Below, one piece after another: positions 60,966 to 64,000 of a stretch of 64,000 nt of DNA. This DNA comes from Marivita sp965656765. GTDB taxonomy: Bacteria > Pseudomonadota > Alphaproteobacteria > Rhodobacterales > Rhodobacteraceae. The notes beneath the pieces are model-generated. The model was given only the letters and a program-made list of their open reading frames with translations. It was not told the DNA's origin and made no database searches. A program made the position numbers and the translations under genes. The stretch spans positions 1 to 64,000 of the forward strand of contig NZ_CBFHLV010000004.1 of assembly GCF_965656765.1 (NCBI RefSeq). Direction: 5' to 3'. Position 1 is the stretch's first letter, and each line of letters starts with the position of its first letter.

Positions 60966-62150
60966 ATGTACGATGTTGTTGTTGTGGGCGGTGGCCCATC
61001 CGGTGCAACCGCCGCCGAAGACCTTGCCCGCTCTGGGCATAGCGTTGCGCTTTTGGATCGCGAGGGCAGGATCAAACCCTGCGGCGGAGCTATTCCTCCC
61101 CGGCTGATGCAGGACTTCGATATTGGTGAGGAGCAGCTTGTTGCCAAGGTCAACACTGCGCGGATGATTTCGCCTACGGGCCGCCATGTCGATATCCCGA
61201 TCGAAAACGGCTTTGTCGGGATGGTTGATCGCAAATACTTCGACCCCTTCCTGCGCGCCCGCGCCGAAGCCGCCGGAGCCGAACGGTTCACCGGCACATT
61301 CGTACGGATCGAACGAGACAAGAAGGCCAAGAAGCGTTGGGTTGTTTATCGCGACAAAGAGTCCGGCGAAGAACGCAAACTTGAGACACGGCTGATCATT
61401 GGCGCTGATGGCGCAAATTCGCGCGTGGCCCGGGACGAAATTCCCGGTGGGGACAAAGTACCGTTGGTCTTTGCCTACCACGAAATCATTGCCGCGCCGG
61501 AAAAGAACGATGTCTATGATCCAATGCGCTGTGACGTGATCTATGATGGTGCAATCAGCCCAGATTTCTATGGCTGGGTGTTTCCACATGGAGGAACAAC
61601 CTCTGTCGGAATGGGTACCTACATCCAAAGCGTTAACCTCAAGGAGGCGACTGCTGCTCTGCGTCAAGCTTCGGGTCTTGCCGATTGCGAAACCTTGCGC
61701 AAAGAAGGCGCACCAATTCCACTGAAGCCCTTGCGGTTCTGGGACAATGCCCGCGATGTTGTGTTGGCCGGTGATGCGGCTGGTGTTGTTGCGCCATCCA
61801 GCGGCGAAGGCATCTACTACGCGATGATTTGCGGGCGGCATGCTGCAACGGCATGCGCCGCAACGCTCAAGTCTGGACGCATTACAGACCTCGCGCTGGC
61901 GCGCAAACTGTTCATGAAGGAACACAAGACCGTCTTCCGCGTGCTGGGCCAGATGCAGGACGCCTATTATAAAAGTGATGCGCGCCGCGAACGGTTCGTT
62001 TCCCTATGTCATGATGTGGATGTTCAAAAGCTGACCTTTGAAGCGTATATGAACAAAAAGCTCGTCAAAGCACGGCCCATGGCGCACCTGAAGATCGGTT
62101 TCAAAAACGCACGTCATTTGTTGGGTCTTGTGCGGGAGACACATGTATGA
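60966..62150 (+). CDS. bchP: Geranylgeranyl diphosphate/bacteriochlorophyll reductase
   Basis: 394-residue FAD enzyme that reduces the geranylgeranyl tail to phytyl. The dinucleotide motif is VVVGGGPSGATAAEDLARSG. The family stretch KPCGGAIPPRLMQDFDI and the second FAD motif DVVLAGDAAGVVAPSSGEGIYYAM are clear. ATG 60966 is two bases after the upstream stop, preceded by GGAGAG. Its TGA overlaps the idi ATG. Confidence 0.95.
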   Translation: MYDVVVVGGGPSGATAAEDLARSGHSVALLDREGRIKPCGGAIPPRLMQDFDIGEEQLVAKVNTARMISPTGRHVDIPIENGFVGMVDRKYFDPFLRARAEAAGAERFTGTFVRIERDKKAKKRWVVYRDKESGEERKLETRLIIGADGANSRVARDEIPGGDKVPLVFAYHEIIAAPEKNDVYDPMRCDVIYDGAISPDFYGWVFPHGGTTSVGMGTYIQSVNLKEATAALRQASGLADCETLRKEGAPIPLKPLRFWDNARDVVLAGDAAGVVAPSSGEGIYYAMICGRHAATACAATLKSGRITDLALARKLFMKEHKTVFRVLGQMQDAYYKSDARRERFVSLCHDVDVQKLTFEAYMNKKLVKARPMAHLKIGFKNARHLLGLVRETHV

Positions 62151-62695
62151 CCCAGACGCTCATCCCTGCTTGGCGTGGTGAAACGCTTGAACCCGTTGAA
62201 AAGCTTGATGCACATATCCGTGGCCTCAAGCACAAGGCAATTTCGGTTTTCGTATTGCGCGGGGATGAGATTCTGATCCAACGTCGTGCTATGGGCAAAT
62301 ACCATACCCCCGGTCTTTGGGCGAACACGTGCTGTACTCATCCAAACTGGGAAGAAAGCAGTCTGGATTGCGCAAATCGGCGTTTGAAAGAAGAGCTCGG
62401 GATTAGTGGCCTGACACTCGATTATCGGGATCGCGTTGAATACCGGGCCGATGTTGGCGGCGGACTCATCGAGCACGAAGTGGTCGATATCTTTGTTGCC
62501 GAAGTCGACAGAGCCCCAAAGTTGGATTTGAATCCCGACGAAGTCATGGCGACTCGATGGGTGCGGTATGGCGATTTAATGCAGGAAGTGGTTAACGAAC
62601 CAAGCCGCTTTACCCCCTGGTTGCGCATTTACCTTGACACATACGCGCCACAGATCTTCGGAGAACTGGCAGTTTCCTGCGTAAACCCAGCTTAA
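62147..62695 (+). CDS. idi: Isopentenyl-diphosphate delta-isomerase (type I)
   Basis: 182-residue Nudix-type isomerase converting IPP to DMAPP, feeding the bacteriochlorophyll tail and carotenoids. It has the catalytic cysteine in TCCTHPNWEE, the Nudix-like helix CANRRLKEELGI, and the glutamate region GGGLIEHEVVDIFVAEV. It overlaps bchP by ATGA and is the last gene of the plus-strand arm; no clear terminator follows. Confidence 0.94.
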   Translation: MTQTLIPAWRGETLEPVEKLDAHIRGLKHKAISVFVLRGDEILIQRRAMGKYHTPGLWANTCCTHPNWEESSLDCANRRLKEELGISGLTLDYRDRVEYRADVGGGLIEHEVVDIFVAEVDRAPKLDLNPDEVMATRWVRYGDLMQEVVNEPSRFTPWLRIYLDTYAPQIFGELAVSCVNPA

Positions 62696-62783
62696 AATAG
62701 CCAATTTTAAACACATTCGCTCCTGTTTCTTGCCCTAGTCTGTCCTTAGACATTCATTTGGGGCTCGAACTGGGGAGTTTGAG

Positions 62784-64000
62784 ATGTCTGCTGCCACCGC
62801 CAGTGATCTGGAACGGTACATGTTAGATCTCGTGAACGAGGAGCGCACAAGCCGTGGCTTGAGTGAACTCGTGCTCGATAAGGTATTGAACGCGTCTGCC
62901 GATGCGCATTCCGAATGGATGCTGGACAATAATGTCTTCAGCCATACCGGGATCGATGGGTCAACGCCGACCGAACGCATGACCGCCGAAGGGTTTGATT
63001 TTTCAGGGTCTTGGCGTACCGCCGAGAACATCGCCGCTCAGAGCGAGCGAGGTGATGAAGGTCTGTTTGACGATGTGTATGACCTGCACATCGCGTTGAT
63101 GAACAGCCCGGGCCACCGCGAGAACATTCTTATGCCCGAACTCGAAGTGGTCGGCATAGGCATCCAAACCGGAAGCTATAGCTACGATACCGGAACCTAT
63201 TACTCTGTTATGGTCACCCAGAACTTTGCGATGACTGGCGGGGAAACCACGCCCGATGTGGTCGGCCAACAAAGCCGGGCCCCCGACACGTCAGTGAACG
63301 AACCAGATTCGACAGGTGTTTTGGTTGGAACCGCGACTGCAGAAAACCTCGTTGGCACAGATCAGAACGACCGGATCAAAGGGTCAGGCGGAAATGATAT
63401 TCTGTCAGGTGGCGATGGCATCGACACCGCCGTCTATATGAACGATATATCAAACTATGGTCTTACGATCAGTGATGGGTCGATAGTCATCGAAGACCGT
63501 AGCGGCGGTGACGGAACGGATACGCTCAACAGCATCGAGAACCTTGAATTCAATGGCACTGTTTTTGAACTCAGCCGGTTCACCAATGTCAGCACTCTGA
63601 CCGAGGCCGATATGCTGGCCTTCAGCGAGCTTTATGTCGCGTACTTTAACCGAGCACCTGACGCCACAGGTCTTTTGTTCTGGGGCTCAGCCTTGGCCGA
63701 TGGCATGTCGATGAATGAGATTGCCCGCCAATTCTTTGACCAGCCGGAAACCCAAGCGCTTTATGGTGGGTCAAGCAGCACAGGCGACTTCGTTACTGCC
63801 GTCTATTCAAACATCCTTGGCCGAAACCCCGATACGGACGGCTTTGACTATTGGACCCGCGTTCTGGACAACGGTGCCGTGGATCGTGCCGAATTTATCC
63901 TTGCAATGATTGACGGTGCCAAAGCGGCAACAGGAAGCGCAGCCGACGCGCAGTATCTCGAAACCAAGGCTGAGATCGGCGCGTACTACGCGGTCGTTAA
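62784..64000 (+). CDS. CAP-domain protein with calcium-binding repeat and DUF4214 (3' truncated by window)
   Basis: The frame from ATG 62784 (after GGGGAG) is open to the window edge, at least 405 residues. Residues 1-150 form a CAP/SCP domain: LVNEERTSRGL, ADAHSEWMLDNNVFSHTG, TAENIA and the signature LMNSPGHRENILMPELEVVGIG. Near 195-225, DRIKGSGGNDILSGGDGIDTAVY is an RTX-type calcium-binding repeat. From about 275 on, FSELYVAYFNRAPDATGLLFW and VYSNILGRNPDTDGFDYW are DUF4214 units. There is no signal peptide, and such RTX proteins usually leave by type I secretion, so this one is probably extracellular. Confidence 0.88.
   Translation, partial: MSAATASDLERYMLDLVNEERTSRGLSELVLDKVLNASADAHSEWMLDNNVFSHTGIDGSTPTERMTAEGFDFSGSWRTAENIAAQSERGDEGLFDDVYDLHIALMNSPGHRENILMPELEVVGIGIQTGSYSYDTGTYYSVMVTQNFAMTGGETTPDVVGQQSRAPDTSVNEPDSTGVLVGTATAENLVGTDQNDRIKGSGGNDILSGGDGIDTAVYMNDISNYGLTISDGSIVIEDRSGGDGTDTLNSIENLEFNGTVFELSRFTNVSTLTEADMLAFSELYVAYFNRAPDATGLLFWGSALADGMSMNEIARQFFDQPETQALYGGSSSTGDFVTAVYSNILGRNPDTDGFDYWTRVLDNGAVDRAEFILAMIDGAKAATGSAADAQYLETKAEIGAYYAVV

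Overview
The window is a contiguous chromosomal segment of an aerobic anoxygenic phototrophic alphaproteobacterium. Gene content, order and protein sequences point to the Roseobacter group (Rhodobacterales). Supporting signs are the rpsT-dnaA-dnaN-recF-gyrB block, a TIGR02302-type glutamine-rich membrane protein, and a photosynthesis gene cluster in Rhodobacter-like order. I cannot name genus or species from the sequence alone.

Layout. (1) 1-9 kb: mutM, an enoyl-CoA hydratase, rpsT, then the replication block dnaA, dnaN, recF, gyrB. (2) 9-20.9 kb: an acyl-CoA dehydrogenase/APH-kinase pair, tRNA-Pro(CGG), a minus-strand leucine region (leuC, leuD, two unrelated genes, leuB, a DMT transporter), an MscS channel and a thiolase. 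(3) 20.9-40 kb: a hybrid histidine kinase, yaaA, recQ, a YggT protein, a thioesterase, a UMF1-type MFS protein, mepA, a phytase-like esterase, a queuosine-precursor transporter, arfB, the TIGR02302 protein, lysA, two small membrane/lipoprotein genes, argH, tlpA and a UDP-glucose dehydrogenase. (4) 40-62.7 kb: the photosynthesis cluster. (5) 62.8 kb to the end: a CAP-domain protein with a calcium-binding repeat and DUF4214, cut by the window edge.

The photosynthesis cluster has two divergent arms. The minus arm runs bchF-N-B-H-L-M-lhaA-puhA-puhB-puhC-bciE-acsF-puhE-hemA, with cycA behind it. Most of its genes overlap or lie within about 50 bases of each other. It makes bacteriochlorophyllide from 5-aminolevulinate and assembles LH1 and the reaction centre. 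The plus arm runs ppaA(aerR)-ppsR-bchG-pucC-like-bchP-idi and supplies regulation, the phytyl tail and isoprenoid precursor. Five 18-bp TGT-N12-ACA palindromes (PpsR/CrtJ operators) lie in the bchF-ppaA gap and around the bchG start. The puf genes, the crt genes and bchCXYZ are not in this window.

The most unusual structure outside known genes is the leader of arfB (30963-31133). It has a 17-base stretch fully complementary to the 16S rRNA 3' end, an 18-codon ORF, two near-identical hairpins and an intrinsic terminator just before the ribosome-rescue gene. Next are a 124-bp foldback element after tlpA and a 20-codon ORF whose stop overlaps the dnaA start.
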